DNA from: JANRLJ01 sp034437895
Lineage (GTDB): Bacteria > Chloroflexota > Anaerolineae > Aggregatilineales > Phototrophicaceae
DNA: 20,041 bases
Reading direction: 5' to 3'
Assembly (NCBI GenBank): GCA_034437895.1
Contig: DAOTTO010000010.1
Span: forward strand, 1 to 20,041
Shown: piece after piece, positions 19,931 to 20,041 of the stretch
Numbering within the stretch: the first letter of the stretch is position 1
How the letters are laid out: every line of letters begins with the position of its first letter
Made by a program: the position numbers and the translations under genes
Notes under the pieces: model-generated
What the model was told of the DNA's origin: nothing
The model's database searches: none
Seen by the model: the letters and a program-made list of their open reading frames with translations, nothing else

Positions 19931-20041
19931 CGGTAAGCACCTTAATCCTTTCGTATAGGTGTAGCCGTCCGAATGGTGTAGAACTACACAATTGCTATGT
20001 TTGGTTGTGATTTTCCCAACTTCGGTTTTAATGTCGAAGCT
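19919..20041 (-). CDS. iscB: C-terminal fragment of probable IscB-like RRXRR/HNH nuclease (cut by window edge)
   Basis: The minus-strand frame is open from the right edge for 40 codons and stops at 19919-19921. The peptide contains SFDIKT, then KHSNCVVLHHSDGYTYTKG and LPPHA. From memory this matches the C-terminal end of IscB-type proteins, which often read SF-x-(I/V)-x-T, then K-x-C-x-x-(L/V)-H-x-x-DGY-x-Y. IscB proteins are RNA-guided HNH/RuvC nucleases in IS200/IS605-related transposons and ancestors of Cas9. The catalytic RuvC and HNH parts, and the omega-RNA, which lies upstream of iscB, would be outside the window to the right. A 40-codon open frame alone could be chance (about 15%), so the call rests on the motif and the adjacent hairpin. 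Confidence 0.55.
   Translation of the reverse strand, partial: SFDIKTEVGKITTKHSNCVVLHHSDGYTYTKGLRCLPPHA

Noticed and set aside
19919..20041. TnpB rather than IscB for the right-edge fragment
   Set aside because: No zinc-ribbon CxxC or RuvC-III motif typical of the TnpB C-terminus; the DGY-x-Y tail fits IscB-type proteins better.
1..20041. CRISPR array, tRNA or rRNA genes, prophage genes
   Set aside because: No regularly spaced identical repeats, cloverleaf-like segments or phage structural genes were found on either strand by eye.

Overview
The window is about 20 kb of compact bacterial chromosome with no rRNA, tRNA or CRISPR array that I can see. Gene order (a tsaE-tsaB-rimI block), two-domain GNAT proteins, ABC-F ATPases with charged linkers, and many short intergenic palindromes would fit a Chloroflexota (Anaerolineae-like) genome. 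That assignment is an inference from style, not a search result.

Left part (1-8135, all + strand): the 3' part of an ornithine aminotransferase gene (rocD-like), then an apparent ribosome-protection/resistance block. It holds an ABC-F ATPase, two tandem-duplicated double-GNAT acetyltransferases, a third GNAT protein and a second, longer ABC-F ATPase. The first ABC-F gene has a long leader containing a strong promoter, a six-codon upstream ORF (MHQRVC) and a hairpin followed by T6, the layout of a ribosome-mediated attenuator.

Middle (8296-12452): a minus-strand RelE/HigB-type toxin with an unusually long antitoxin. Divergent from it is an MFS efflux gene whose leader again holds a tiny ORF (MSPPR) followed by a perfect 10-bp hairpin and T5. 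Then come a two-domain thioredoxin and a HAD phosphatase.

Right part (12445-20041): a minus-strand cluster tsaE, tsaB, rimI and a family-4 glycosyltransferase, which reads as tRNA t6A modification, ribosomal protein S18 acetylation and cell-surface glycan synthesis. A divergent polytopic GT-C-like membrane protein and a cytochrome P450 follow on the + strand, then an unidentified minus-strand gene. The right edge cuts through what looks like the last 40 codons of an IscB-type (RRXRR/HNH) transposon nuclease, with a terminal hairpin typical of IS200/IS605-related elements.

The intergenic spaces are rich in palindromes: a dispersed hairpin repeat with GAACCAC/GTGGTTC ends (two copies), a REP-like hairpin just after three stop codons, and C-rich/G-rich composite palindromes. 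The main result is the two leader-peptide/terminator attenuators in front of two resistance-type genes about 8 kb apart. This suggests that translation inhibitors induce ribosome protection and efflux together.
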